Below the pieces are notes generated by a model, which made no database searches, was not told the DNA's origin, and saw nothing but the letters and a program-made list of their open reading frames with translations. Positions 46,082 through 55,401 of a stretch of DNA of 55,401 bases are shown here, piece after piece. Numbering within the stretch: position 1 is the first letter of the stretch; every line of letters starts with the position of its first letter. The stretch is taken from assembly GCF_000633515.1 (NCBI RefSeq), contig NZ_AYMP01000020.1, positions 1 to 55,401 of the forward strand. The letters are read 5' to 3'. The position numbers were made by a program, and so were the translations under genes. Origin of the DNA: Morganella morganii H1r (GTDB lineage: Bacteria > Pseudomonadota > Gammaproteobacteria > Enterobacterales > Enterobacteriaceae).

Positions 46082-46693
46082 ATGAAAAAGGTGTTTATCA
46101 CAGCCTGCCTGCTGGCAGGTGCCGCAGTCAGTGCCGCACACGCAGATACCCGCAGTGATCTTCAGTCACGTCTGGGAAAAGTGAACAGTTTCCATGCGAA
46201 TTTCGCACAGACCGTCACTGATGCTGACGGCGCACTGGTTCAGGAAGGAACAGGGGATTTATGGGTGAAACGCCCGAACCTGTTCAACTGGCAGATGAGC
46301 GCGCCGGATGAAAGCGTACTGGTCTCTGACGGCAAAACACTGTGGTTCTATAACCCGTTTGTTGAGCAGGTCACCGCCACCTGGCTGAAAGATGCCACAC
46401 AAAATACACCGTTTATGCTGATCACCCGTAACGACCCGGCTGACTGGCAGCAGTACATGGTGAGTCAGCGCGGCGACAGCTTTGAGCTGAAACCGAAAAC
46501 CAGCAACGGCAATCTGAAATTATTTACTATCACGGTAACTCCGGACGGTATTATTCAGCAGTTTGCCGCCGTTGAGCAGGATGGCCAGAAAAGCAGCTAT
46601 CAGCTCAAAGGGCAGCAGAGTACTGATGTGAATATGAGCAAATTCACCTTTACACCGCCGAAGGGGGTTACGCTGGACGATCAGCGTCAATGA
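46082..46693 (+). CDS. lolA: LolA, periplasmic lipoprotein carrier
   Basis: 203-residue chaperone that carries outer-membrane lipoproteins from LolCDE to LolB. Signal peptide [21 protein letters not shown], then [24 protein letters not shown], with the conserved RPNLFNWQM segment that holds the functional Arg. The frame is open upstream, but the signal peptide fixes the start at 46082. Lies between ftsK and rarA as in E. coli. Confidence 0.96.
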   Translation: MKKVFITACLLAGAAVSAAHADTRSDLQSRLGKVNSFHANFAQTVTDADGALVQEGTGDLWVKRPNLFNWQMSAPDESVLVSDGKTLWFYNPFVEQVTATWLKDATQNTPFMLITRNDPADWQQYMVSQRGDSFELKPKTSNGNLKLFTITVTPDGIIQQFAAVEQDGQKSSYQLKGQQSTDVNMSKFTFTPPKGVTLDDQRQ

Positions 46694-46700
46694 GGCGTCA

Positions 46701-48044
46701 GTGACTAACTTTTCTCTCGATTTTTCGCAAAACGATTACCAGCCTCTGGCCGCCAGAATGCGGCCGGGGACACTGGAACAGTACATCGGACAGACTCACC
46801 TGCTGGCAGAGGGCAAACCGCTGCCGCGGGCTATCCGCGCCGGACAGCTCCACTCCATGATCCTGTGGGGGCCGCCGGGCACCGGGAAAACCACCCTGGC
46901 GGAAGTGATCGGCCACTATGCGGATGCGGATATCGAGCGACTGTCGGCGGTGACCTCCGGAGTAAAAGAGATCCGTGAAGCTATCGAGCGGGCGCGTCAG
47001 AACCGCAATCTGGGGCGCCGCACCATTCTGTTTGTGGATGAGGTACACCGCTTCAATAAAAGCCAGCAGGATGCATTTCTGCCGCATATTGAGGATGGTA
47101 CTGTTACCTTTATCGGTGCCACCACCGAAAACCCGTCATTTGAACTTAATTCAGCCCTGTTATCCCGCGCCCGTGTTTATCTGCTCAAATCGCTGTCACC
47201 GGAAGATATCGAAGCGGTTCTGATTCAGGCGCTGAATGATTCTGAGCGCGGTCTGGGCGGACAAAATATCGTGCTGCCGGATGAAACCCGTAAACTGCTG
47301 GCGGAACTGGTCGCCGGTGATGCCCGCCGTTCGCTGAATGTGCTGGAAATGATGGCGGATATGGCTGAAACCGGCGCTGACGGCAAACGTATTCTGACCA
47401 CTGAACTGCTGAAAGAAGTCAGCGGGGAACGCAGCGCCCGTTTTGATAACAAAGGCGATCGCTACTACGACCTGATTTCCGCGCTGCACAAATCTGTGCG
47501 CGGCTCGGCACCGGATGCCGCACTCTACTGGTATGCCAGGATTATCACCGCAGGCGGTGACCCGCTCTATGTTGCGCGTCGTCTGCTGGCGATTGCATCG
47601 GAAGATGTCGGTAATGCCGATCCGCGTGCCATGCAGGTCGCGATTTCCGCCTGGGACTGCTTTACCCGGGTGGGACCGGCGGAAGGTGAGCGGGCGATTG
47701 CTCAGGCGATTGTTTACCTCGCCTGCGCACCGAAAAGTAATGCCGTTTACACCGCCTTCAAAGCGGCGATGCGTGACGCAAAAGAAGGGCGGGATTATGA
47801 CGTGCCGGCGCATCTGCGTAACGCGCCGACCAAACTGATGAAAGAAATGGGGCTCGGCAAAGAGTACCGTTACGCGCATGATGAAACGAATGCGTATGCC
47901 GCCGGGGAAGTCTATTTTCCGCCTGAAATGCGCGATACCCGCTACTATTTTCCGGCAAACCGGGGCATGGAAGGTAAAATCGGCGAGAAACTCGCCTGGC
48001 TTGCTGAGCAGGATCAAAATAGCCCGATAAAACGCTACCGTTAA
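46701..48044 (+). CDS. rarA: RarA, replication-associated recombination AAA+ ATPase
   Basis: 447-residue clamp-loader-like ATPase active at stalled forks. Walker [14 protein letters not shown], Walker [10 protein letters not shown], sensor [10 protein letters not shown] and arginine finger SRARVY; the C-terminal tetramerisation domain ([25 protein letters not shown]) is nearly invariant. Starts at GTG 46701, seven bases after the lolA stop. Confidence 0.96.
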   Translation: MTNFSLDFSQNDYQPLAARMRPGTLEQYIGQTHLLAEGKPLPRAIRAGQLHSMILWGPPGTGKTTLAEVIGHYADADIERLSAVTSGVKEIREAIERARQNRNLGRRTILFVDEVHRFNKSQQDAFLPHIEDGTVTFIGATTENPSFELNSALLSRARVYLLKSLSPEDIEAVLIQALNDSERGLGGQNIVLPDETRKLLAELVAGDARRSLNVLEMMADMAETGADGKRILTTELLKEVSGERSARFDNKGDRYYDLISALHKSVRGSAPDAALYWYARIITAGGDPLYVARRLLAIASEDVGNADPRAMQVAISAWDCFTRVGPAEGERAIAQAIVYLACAPKSNAVYTAFKAAMRDAKEGRDYDVPAHLRNAPTKLMKEMGLGKEYRYAHDETNAYAAGEVYFPPEMRDTRYYFPANRGMEGKIGEKLAWLAEQDQNSPIKRYR

Positions 48045-48077
48045 CGCCGCTGTTGCGGTAAGGTGTGAAACAGATGA

Positions 48078-49403
<1,326 letters not shown>

Positions 49404-49430
49404 TTGCCGGTCTGTTGTTACTGATCTGAT

Positions 49431-49467
49431 AAAAATCCCGCCGGTGAAAACCTGCGGGATTTTTTTG
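49431..49467. terminator. serS terminator (bidirectional)
   Basis: AAAATCCCGC pairs with GCGGGATTTT, then more T; A-run upstream. It serves serS and may end the converging ExoY-like gene. Confidence 0.9.
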
Positions 49468-49482
49468 TCTGTATTTTACCGA

Positions 49483-50865
49483 TCACAGTGTGCTGAATTT
49501 TTTACTTTCAAAGATATTACGGGTGGCTTCGAAATGCTCGCGGCGTGGTGAGGTCAAGTGAGAATCCCAGCGCGGATTAAACAGAATATAATAGCCGTGC
49601 TGATGCAATATGTGTAAAAGCTGTTTCAGCCCGTCCTTATTTTCTGCCGTGACGATCTGAGGAAGATCACCTATTTGTTCCGGCAAAAAGAAAGTGGCGG
49701 GAAAATTATCATCCAGTTCAGAATACGGGTTTGCCGCATCCATGCCGTGATGAACAACGTCACAGCCCGGTTTACAGTTCAGTGCGGTGTTGATCTTCGG
49801 TATCAGATCTGCAATGCGTTGTGAACTATTACCATAACCCGGATGTTCCAGTGCCAGTAACTCTTTACGGATAGCATCCTGAGCAGATGCACGGCGTAAA
49901 ATCTCTTTCGGGGGTAATGAAACCGGGGTTTTCATCCCTTCTGCTACTGTGGCACTGCGGAAGAACGGCTTTTTTGGGGTGTCTGATGAAAGCAGATATG
50001 CACGCTGGCGTATATGTTCTTCCGGACTGATACTTTTTATTCTGAGTGTATCCTGTATGCCATGATCCTCCATCCGGTGTGAAACAATCATCAGGTCATA
50101 ATCTGCAGTCAGTGGCTTGTTAACCTCCGGAGAATATAACACCTGTACCGGGTTTTTATTGTTTTCAGGAAAAATGGTGTACAAATTATCACCGGAAGTC
50201 TTGGCAGTATAGCGGATAGGCTGCTCCGGGGTACCTGAAGATACAGACAGTGTATAAGTGACTTTTCCTGTCTCATCACCGCAGAGTGGTGGCTGGCATT
50301 CACTGATCAGCTTCATCTCAATCAATTCTCTGATACGTTGTGTGGTGATAACCAAATCACCGGGCTCGGCATATTTTCCCCTGATACATTGCTGTATCTC
50401 TTCATTCATCCGGCTGATTTTACCGGTATTATCACCCGGTTTATTGCCCGGTTTATTACCCATCTTGCTAAGATGCTGTTCAACCGGAATAAACCCTGCC
50501 ATTGGCCCGAGATTAGCGCTTTTACCTTTAATATGAAAATTTTTGGTCGGATAACCGGCATTGATAAGACCTGTCGCGGCGCGTTCAACCGGCCGGAAGC
50601 TGACAACCAGCTTTTCTTTTTCTGCAAAAGCCAGAAGCGGTGTGAGATGTTTTTCAGCAATACCGCTGTGGTGAAGAATTCCTGCCTGATCGGTGATCAG
50701 AAAAGGGCATTCTTTTTTTGTTTCAGCTGCAGGCTGATGAGGCGTATCCGGTGTACAGACAGATACCGGTGAGGGGAGTGACGGAGTGATTCGCGGAATA
50801 AGTATTATCCCTGATATAAAACGATAAGGATAAAAAAATGACAGAAAAAAAGTGCCAGAAAACAA
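49483..50865 (-). CDS. ExoY/edema-factor-like nucleotidyl cyclase toxin
   Basis: 460-codon frame, best read as a class II nucleotidyl cyclase of the ExoY / CyaA / edema-factor family. Such toxins make cAMP, cGMP or other cyclic nucleotides inside host cells after activation by actin or calmodulin. By eye it aligns with P. aeruginosa ExoY from about residue 70 to the end: FRPVERAATGLI, GYPTKNF..KGKSANLGPMAGFI with Lys108 and Lys115 (ExoY Lys81, Lys88), PLTADYDL with Asp255 and Asp257 (metal ligands), DVVHHGMDAANP with His372/His373 and Asn379, and DNFPATFFLP. The first 25 residues are hydrophobic. There is no ATG in frame: the first possible start is a TTG at 50865 without a ribosome site, so the true 5' end is unsure or the gene is broken there. 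It is AT-richer than its neighbours and absent from this position in E. coli, suggesting transfer. No secretion or chaperone gene adjoins it. Confidence 0.85.
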   Translation of the reverse strand: MFSGTFFLSFFYPYRFISGIILIPRITPSLPSPVSVCTPDTPHQPAAETKKECPFLITDQAGILHHSGIAEKHLTPLLAFAEKEKLVVSFRPVERAATGLINAGYPTKNFHIKGKSANLGPMAGFIPVEQHLSKMGNKPGNKPGDNTGKISRMNEEIQQCIRGKYAEPGDLVITTQRIRELIEMKLISECQPPLCGDETGKVTYTLSVSSGTPEQPIRYTAKTSGDNLYTIFPENNKNPVQVLYSPEVNKPLTADYDLMIVSHRMEDHGIQDTLRIKSISPEEHIRQRAYLLSSDTPKKPFFRSATVAEGMKTPVSLPPKEILRRASAQDAIRKELLALEHPGYGNSSQRIADLIPKINTALNCKPGCDVVHHGMDAANPYSELDDNFPATFFLPEQIGDLPQIVTAENKDGLKQLLHILHQHGYYILFNPRWDSHLTSPRREHFEATRNIFESKKFSTL

Positions 50866-50940
50866 CCGGAAACAGAGGTGAAAAGATATAATATCCGACC
50901 ATATTTTCTGTATCTGGTACCACTCTGAGATTATCGGTAA

Positions 50941-51141
50941 ACAATATTCAGATCTGATATTGTATTCGCGGTACCATACCGCTCACTCTTCGGATATTAT
51001 TACGGAAAACGATATGTTTTAAAAAACAAGGATGGAAAACAGACAGAAAAGGTAAAAAATGACCTGATACGGCATTGCCGTGAATATTTGAGTGAGGCAG
51101 GAACCAGAGCGGCGATTTATCCTGCGTTGTCAGAGATCTGA
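50941..51141 (+). pseudogene. Possible coding remnant of unknown origin
   Basis: A 66-codon open stretch on the plus strand with no start codon reads like real protein: FAVPYRSLFGYYYGKRYVL, then a Lys/Asp/Gln-rich part and LIRHCREYLSEAGTRAAIYP before the stop. It lies between the toxin-like gene and pflA and may be the 3' end of a gene lost when this region was rearranged. I do not recognise it; chance openness cannot be excluded. Confidence 0.35.
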
Positions 51142-51162
51142 CAGCACACCGGGGTGTGCTGT
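51141..51162. terminator. Hairpin downstream of pflA
   Basis: ACAGCACACC and GGTGTGCTGT make a perfect ten-pair stem with almost no separate loop. No clear T-run follows on either strand, so it may act as a 3' mRNA-protecting structure or weak terminator of pflA. Confidence 0.45.
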
Positions 51163-51183
51163 TAATAACAAAAGGGTGGTGAC

Positions 51184-51924
51184 TTAATACATCACTTTGT
51201 GACCATAGCTTTCCAGGATGGTTTTCACTTTTTCCATGGTCTCTTTTGACGGCGGCTTCACACCATCAAGTTTGTATTCTTCATTCATCGCCGTCCACTT
51301 GTGCTTTCCTAATTCATGGTAAGGCAGCAGTTCAATCTTCTCGATATTCTTCATATCTTTGGTGAAATCACCGAGAAGGTGGGCGGAATGCTCATCATCA
51401 GACCAGCCCGGCACGACAACATAGCGCACCCAGGTTTTCTGATTCCGTTCAGCAAGATAACGGGCGAACTGTAATGTGCGGTGATTGGATACGCCGACCA
51501 AATTCTGGTGGATGCTGTCATCGAGTTGTTTTAAATCCAGCATAACCAAATCGGTCACTTCCATCAGCTCGTCAATGACCGGGTCATAACGGCGGACAAA
51601 ACCATTGGTATCCAGGCAGGTGTGAATACCTTCTTTTTTACACTCACGGAACCAGTCACGCACGAACTCAGCCTGCAGTATCGCTTCACCACCGGATGCT
51701 GTCACACCGCCGCCGGATGCATTCATAAAGTGGCGGTATGTGACCGCTTCTTTCATTAACTCGTCGACAGTGACTTCCTGACCGTCATGCAGATCCCATG
51801 TATCGCGGTTATGGCAATACAGGCAACGCATCAGACAGCCCTGGAAAAAGACGATAAAACGAATGCCCGGGCCGTCAACGGTCCCGCAGGATTCAAATGA
51901 GTGAATACGACCTAATACTGACAT
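51184..51924 (-). CDS. pflA: Pyruvate formate-lyase activating enzyme
   Basis: 246-residue radical-SAM enzyme that installs the glycyl radical on PflB. The cluster cysteines are Cys30, Cys34 and Cys37 ([16 protein letters not shown]); the [11 protein letters not shown] segment binds SAM. Follows pflB with a terminator-like hairpin between, so it is probably expressed at a lower level. Confidence 0.97.
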   Translation of the reverse strand: MSVLGRIHSFESCGTVDGPGIRFIVFFQGCLMRCLYCHNRDTWDLHDGQEVTVDELMKEAVTYRHFMNASGGGVTASGGEAILQAEFVRDWFRECKKEGIHTCLDTNGFVRRYDPVIDELMEVTDLVMLDLKQLDDSIHQNLVGVSNHRTLQFARYLAERNQKTWVRYVVVPGWSDDEHSAHLLGDFTKDMKNIEKIELLPYHELGKHKWTAMNEEYKLDGVKPPSKETMEKVKTILESYGHKVMY

Positions 51925-51957
51925 GACAGGATTACTCCAAAACTGACCAGTTATAAT

Positions 51958-51983
51958 AAAGGCCCCGAAACAGAGGGGCCTTT
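51958..51983 (-). terminator. Attenuating terminator between pflB and pflA
   Basis: AAGGCCCC/GGGGCCTT stem with an eight-base loop; on the minus strand followed by TATTATAA. Likely ends most pflB transcripts. Confidence 0.75.
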
Positions 51984-52028
51984 TAGTTTAAGTTATTTTA
52001 ATAAGACAGCAAATGGTTACCGCACAAA

Positions 52029-54311
52029 TTACATGGATTTTGTGAATGTACGGGTAATAACGTCTTTCTGCTGTTCTTTAGTCAGTGAGTTGAAACGAAC
52101 TGCGTAGCCTGAAACACGGATAGTCAGCTGAGGATATTTCTCAGGATTTTCCATTGCTTCTAACAGCATTTCACGGTTCATTACGTTCACGTTCAGGTGC
52201 TGACCACCTTCGATGCTTGATTCGTGGTGGAAGTAACCATCCATCAGGCCTGCCAGGTTAGTACGACGAACATCGTCATCTTTACCTAATGCGTTTGGTA
52301 CGATAGAGAAGGTGTAAGAAATACCATCTTTCGCGTAAGCAAACGGCAGTTTGGCAACGGAAGTCAGAGAGGCAACAGCACCTTTCTGGTCACGGCCGTG
52401 CATAGGGTTAGCACCTGGTCCGAACGGAGCGCCTGCGCGACGGCCGTCCGGGGTGTTACCGGTTTTCTTACCATACACAACGTTAGACGTGATGGTCAGA
52501 ATTGACTGTGTAGGAACCGCGTTACGGTACATGTGGTGTTTCTGAATTTTCTTCATGAAACGTTCAACGATATCACATGCGATGTCATCAACACGGGAGT
52601 CGTTGTTACCGAACTGCGGATATTCGCCTTCGATTTCGAAGTCAACAGCCAGACCGCTTTCGTCACGAACCGGTTTAACTTTCGCGTATTTGATTGCAGA
52701 CAGGGAGTCAGCTGCAACAGACAGACCTGCGATACCACATGCCATTGTACGATATACGTCACGGTCATGCAGAGCCATCAGCGCTGCTTCGTAGCTGTAT
52801 TTGTCGTGCATGTAGTGGATGCAGTTCAGCGCGGTGACATAGTTAGTTGCCAGCCAGTCCATGAAGTGATCCAGGCGATCCATAACCAGATCGTAATCCA
52901 GAACGTCTGCTTTGATTGCTTCAGTTTTAGGACCAACCTGGATTTTCAGTTTTTCGTCAACACCGCCGTTGATTGCATACAGCAGGGTTTTAGCCATGTT
53001 TGCACGGGCACCGAAGAACTGCATTTGTTTACCGACAACCATCGGGCTCACGCAGCATGCGATTGCGTAGTCATCGTTATCAAAGTCAGGACGCATCAGG
53101 TCATCGTTCTCATACTGTACAGAAGAGGTATCGATAGACACTTTAGCCGCATAACGTTTGAAGTTCAGAGGCAGTTTTTCAGACCACAGGATGGTCATGT
53201 TTGGTTCCGGTGAAGGACCCATGGTGTACAGGGTGTTCAGGAAACGGAAACTGTTTTTGGTGACCAGAGTACGGCCGTCGGTACCCATACCTGCCAGAGA
53301 TTCTGTTGCCCAGATTGGGTCACCGGAGAACAGTTCATCATACTCAGGGGTACGCAGGAAGCGGACCATACGCAGTTTCATGATCAGGTGGTCAACGATT
53401 TCCTGAGCTTCAACTTCAGTGATTTTGCCTTGTTCCAGGTCACGCTGGATGTAAATGTCCAGGAATGTGGAAACACGGCCGAAGGACATTGCAGCACCGT
53501 TCTGAGACTTAACCGCAGCCAGGTAGCCGAAGTAAGTCCACTGTGCAGCTTCCTGTGCGTTAGTTGCAGGACCGGAGATATCCAGACCGTATTTGGCAGC
53601 CATTTCTTTCATCTGGCCTAATGCACGGTGCTGTTCTGAAATTTCTTCGCGCAGCTGGATAGTTTCACGCAGATCTTCGCCGCTTTCTAATTTAGCCTGC
53701 AGAGAAGTGAACTGGGCGAATTTGTCTTTCATCAGGAAGTCGATACCGTACACAGCAACGCGACGGTAGTCACCGATGATACGACCACGGCCGTATGCGT
53801 CAGGCAGACCGGTCAGAACACCGGATTTACGGCAGCGGATGATGTCCGGAGTATAAACGTCGAACACACCCTGGTTGTGAGTTTTACGGTATTCGGTGAA
53901 GATTTTTTCGACTTCAGGGTTCATTTCGCGGCCGTAGGCTTTGCATGAACCTTCGATCATACGGATACCACCGAACGGCAGCATTGCACGTTTCAGCGGT
54001 TTTTCAGTCTGCAGACCAACAACTTTTTCTAAATCTTTGTTGATGTAACCGGCATCGTGAGAAGTGATAGTAGACGGCAGATCAGTGTCAAAATCGACAG
54101 GAGCATGGGTGCTGTTTTCGATTTTGATGCCTTCCATGACAGAAGTCCACAGAGCAGTTGTTGCCTCTGTAGCACCTGCTAAGAAAGACTCATCGCCTTC
54201 ATATGGGGTGTAGTTTTTCTGGATAAAGTCACGGACGTTAACTTCCTGTGACCAGTCACCCAGATTAAAGCCTTGCCATGCTGAAGCGAATTTTTCATTT
54301 AATTCTGACAT
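52029..54311 (-). CDS. pflB: Pyruvate formate-lyase
   Basis: 760-residue glycyl-radical enzyme that splits pyruvate with CoA into acetyl-CoA and formate during fermentation. The catalytic cysteine pair is in [11 protein letters not shown] and the radical glycine in [13 protein letters not shown] near the C-terminus. Same length as E. coli PflB and very similar. Codon use is more biased than in its neighbours, as expected for a very highly expressed gene. Second gene of focA-pflB. Confidence 0.98.
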   Translation of the reverse strand: MSELNEKFASAWQGFNLGDWSQEVNVRDFIQKNYTPYEGDESFLAGATEATTALWTSVMEGIKIENSTHAPVDFDTDLPSTITSHDAGYINKDLEKVVGLQTEKPLKRAMLPFGGIRMIEGSCKAYGREMNPEVEKIFTEYRKTHNQGVFDVYTPDIIRCRKSGVLTGLPDAYGRGRIIGDYRRVAVYGIDFLMKDKFAQFTSLQAKLESGEDLRETIQLREEISEQHRALGQMKEMAAKYGLDISGPATNAQEAAQWTYFGYLAAVKSQNGAAMSFGRVSTFLDIYIQRDLEQGKITEVEAQEIVDHLIMKLRMVRFLRTPEYDELFSGDPIWATESLAGMGTDGRTLVTKNSFRFLNTLYTMGPSPEPNMTILWSEKLPLNFKRYAAKVSIDTSSVQYENDDLMRPDFDNDDYAIACCVSPMVVGKQMQFFGARANMAKTLLYAINGGVDEKLKIQVGPKTEAIKADVLDYDLVMDRLDHFMDWLATNYVTALNCIHYMHDKYSYEAALMALHDRDVYRTMACGIAGLSVAADSLSAIKYAKVKPVRDESGLAVDFEIEGEYPQFGNNDSRVDDIACDIVERFMKKIQKHHMYRNAVPTQSILTITSNVVYGKKTGNTPDGRRAGAPFGPGANPMHGRDQKGAVASLTSVAKLPFAYAKDGISYTFSIVPNALGKDDDVRRTNLAGLMDGYFHHESSIEGGQHLNVNVMNREMLLEAMENPEKYPQLTIRVSGYAVRFNSLTKEQQKDVITRTFTKSM

Positions 54312-54365
54312 GATACTTTACCTTTTAACAATGGAACTTAGAAATTCAGTCGTGATAAACAGAGA

Positions 54366-55226
54366 TTAATGCTTCTGGTCACCGCGTAAATGAATCAGCC
54401 AATAAGTCAGACCTACTAAAACTGCACCACCAATAATGTTGCCGATGGTGACCGGAATCAGGTTGTTAATCACAAAATCAGAAACTGTCAGTGACGGAAA
54501 CTGTTCAGGCGACGAACCAACCATAGTCCAGAATTCAGAAGGTGCAAAATTTTTAATCATAATCCCCATCGGGATCATAAACATATTGGCGATACTGTGC
54601 TCAAATCCGCTGGCAACAAACATACCGATAGGAAAGACCAGGACTAACAGTTTATCGGTCAGACTACGGCCGGCGTAGCTCATCCATACCGCCAGACAAA
54701 CCATTAAGTTTGCCAGAATCCCGAGACAGACGGCTTCAGTAAAGGTGTGATGAAGCTTATGATCCGCTGTTTGCAGGATATTTAATCCCCACAGCCCGTT
54801 GGCTGCCATATACTGTCCGGCGAACCAGATAAGGGCGACAAAGAAGAGGGCGCCGATCAGGTTACCGAAATACACGCGGGTCCAGTTTGCAAACATCTGT
54901 CCCCAGGTGATACGCCCGGTGGCTTTTGCCACGCTGGTTAATACGGTGGAGGTGAATAGGTCAGCCCCGCAAACCACAACCAGCATCAGACCGAGCGAGA
55001 AACATAAACCACCGATAAGTTTAGCGATACCAAAAGGCACTATGCCTGCGGTACCGGTGGTGGCGGTAATATAAAAGACAAAACCTACTGAGATGAAAAT
55101 TCCTGCCATAAATGCAGATAAGTATGTGATGTGAGGGGCTTTCGTTGCTTTATAGACACCCACATCGTCTGCAACATGTGCCATAGCGGCAGGAGATAAT
55201 AAATTAAAAAGTGCGTCAGTTTTCAT
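54366..55226 (-). CDS. focA: Formate channel FocA
   Basis: 286-residue pentameric formate/nitrite channel of the FNT family with six membrane helices. It exports the formate made by PflB and imports it at low pH. AFMAGIFISVGFVFYI and FASGFEHSIANMF-type segments (here VASGFEHSIANMFMIP) are characteristic. The ATG at 55226 gives the family start MKTDALFNLLSP; the frame is open 18 codons further upstream. Confidence 0.96.
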   Translation of the reverse strand: MKTDALFNLLSPAAMAHVADDVGVYKATKAPHITYLSAFMAGIFISVGFVFYITATTGTAGIVPFGIAKLIGGLCFSLGLMLVVVCGADLFTSTVLTSVAKATGRITWGQMFANWTRVYFGNLIGALFFVALIWFAGQYMAANGLWGLNILQTADHKLHHTFTEAVCLGILANLMVCLAVWMSYAGRSLTDKLLVLVFPIGMFVASGFEHSIANMFMIPMGIMIKNFAPSEFWTMVGSSPEQFPSLTVSDFVINNLIPVTIGNIIGGAVLVGLTYWLIHLRGDQKH

Positions 55227-55271
55227 AATGCTAACTGTCTCTTGATTCCAAATAATTATAGCACGCAATGA

Positions 55272-55312
55272 TAGTAGCAAAGGGTGAAAAAATTAAACTT
55301 GATGTGGATCAT
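55272..55312 (-). promoter_or_regulatory. FNR-activated promoter of focA-pflB
   Basis: TTGATGTGGATCAT (55299-55312) matches nine of ten positions of the FNR site TTGAT-N4-ATCAA. On the minus strand TACTAT (55272-55277) stands where a class II promoter with the site at -41.5 would have its -10. The E. coli focA-pflB operon is known to be induced anaerobically by FNR and ArcA. Confidence 0.75.
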
Positions 55313-55401
55313 AAAGGCGTTCAAGAGAATCGTCAAATACCCTGAGAAAAGTTGAAAAATCAATGTAAGTTTATGTATATAAAAGAAAAAAAATTTTTTA
55401 A

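Noticed and set aside
50723-50944. 73-codon frame upstream of the cyclase as a separate small gene
   Set aside because: It overlaps the cyclase frame, has no ribosome site and no known family; it is discussed only as a possible frameshifted 5' end.
52533-53213. 226-codon plus-strand frame within pflB
   Set aside because: Antisense shadow of the strongly codon-biased pflB; no independent evidence.

Overview
The window looks like a chromosomal segment of a member of the Enterobacterales, most likely family Morganellaceae and probably Morganella (inference from protein resemblance, moderate GC and gene set; no database was searched). Almost every gene is a recognisable orthologue of an Escherichia coli K-12 gene. 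Order within blocks follows E. coli, but a his-yeeZ block (about 45 min in E. coli) is joined to a gstB/dacC-to-focA block (about 19-20 min).

Layout. 1-1.3 kb: an unrecognised membrane protein and a YeaK-type tRNA deacylase. 1.3-8.7 kb: the complete histidine operon hisGDCBHAFI on the minus strand, with its leader peptide (six consecutive His codons), attenuator and promoter. 8.8-12.3 kb: yeeZ, a GstB-like glutathione transferase, the D,D-carboxypeptidase dacC and a LemA-like orphan. 12.4-18.4 kb: a serine-catabolism module, sdaC-sdaB, enlarged by a tandem duplication that left a second sdaC and a 40-bp sdaB scar; both sdaC copies keep a well-placed CRP promoter. 18.4-21.9 kb: ybjG, the small RNA rybB with a textbook sigma-E promoter, grxA, ybjC, ybjN and rlmC. 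22-24.9 kb: arginine ABC importer artPIQM. 25-29.2 kb: ybjT, the lysine exporter lysO, and the OLD-family nuclease ybjD. 29.3-32.3 kb: macAB efflux. 32.4-36.7 kb: cspD, clpS, clpA, infA, aat. 36.7-41.3 kb: cydDC and trxB. 41.8-49.4 kb: lrp, ftsK, lolA, rarA, serS. 51.2-55.3 kb: pflA, pflB, focA with an upstream FNR site.

The most unusual gene lies at 49.5-50.9 kb, between serS and pflA. It is a stand-alone protein that aligns by eye over its whole conserved part with ExoY of Pseudomonas aeruginosa and the cyclase domain of anthrax edema factor. It keeps the lysines, the two aspartates and the histidine/asparagine of the active site, so it is very probably a nucleotidyl-cyclase toxin. It has no ATG start in frame. 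An upstream ATG lies in another frame and would join it if one T were lost from either of two T7 tracts, so it may be expressed from TTG, frameshifted, or phase variable. An unidentified open-frame remnant lies next to it, suggesting an acquired and partly eroded locus.

How the parts work together: many genes serve the aerobic/anaerobic switch and amino-acid economy (serine uptake and deamination to pyruvate, pyruvate formate-lyase and formate channel, cytochrome bd assembly by CydDC, Lrp, arginine import, lysine export, histidine synthesis). Others serve protein N-end-rule turnover (aat, clpS, clpA) and envelope upkeep (rybB, lolA, dacC, ybjG).
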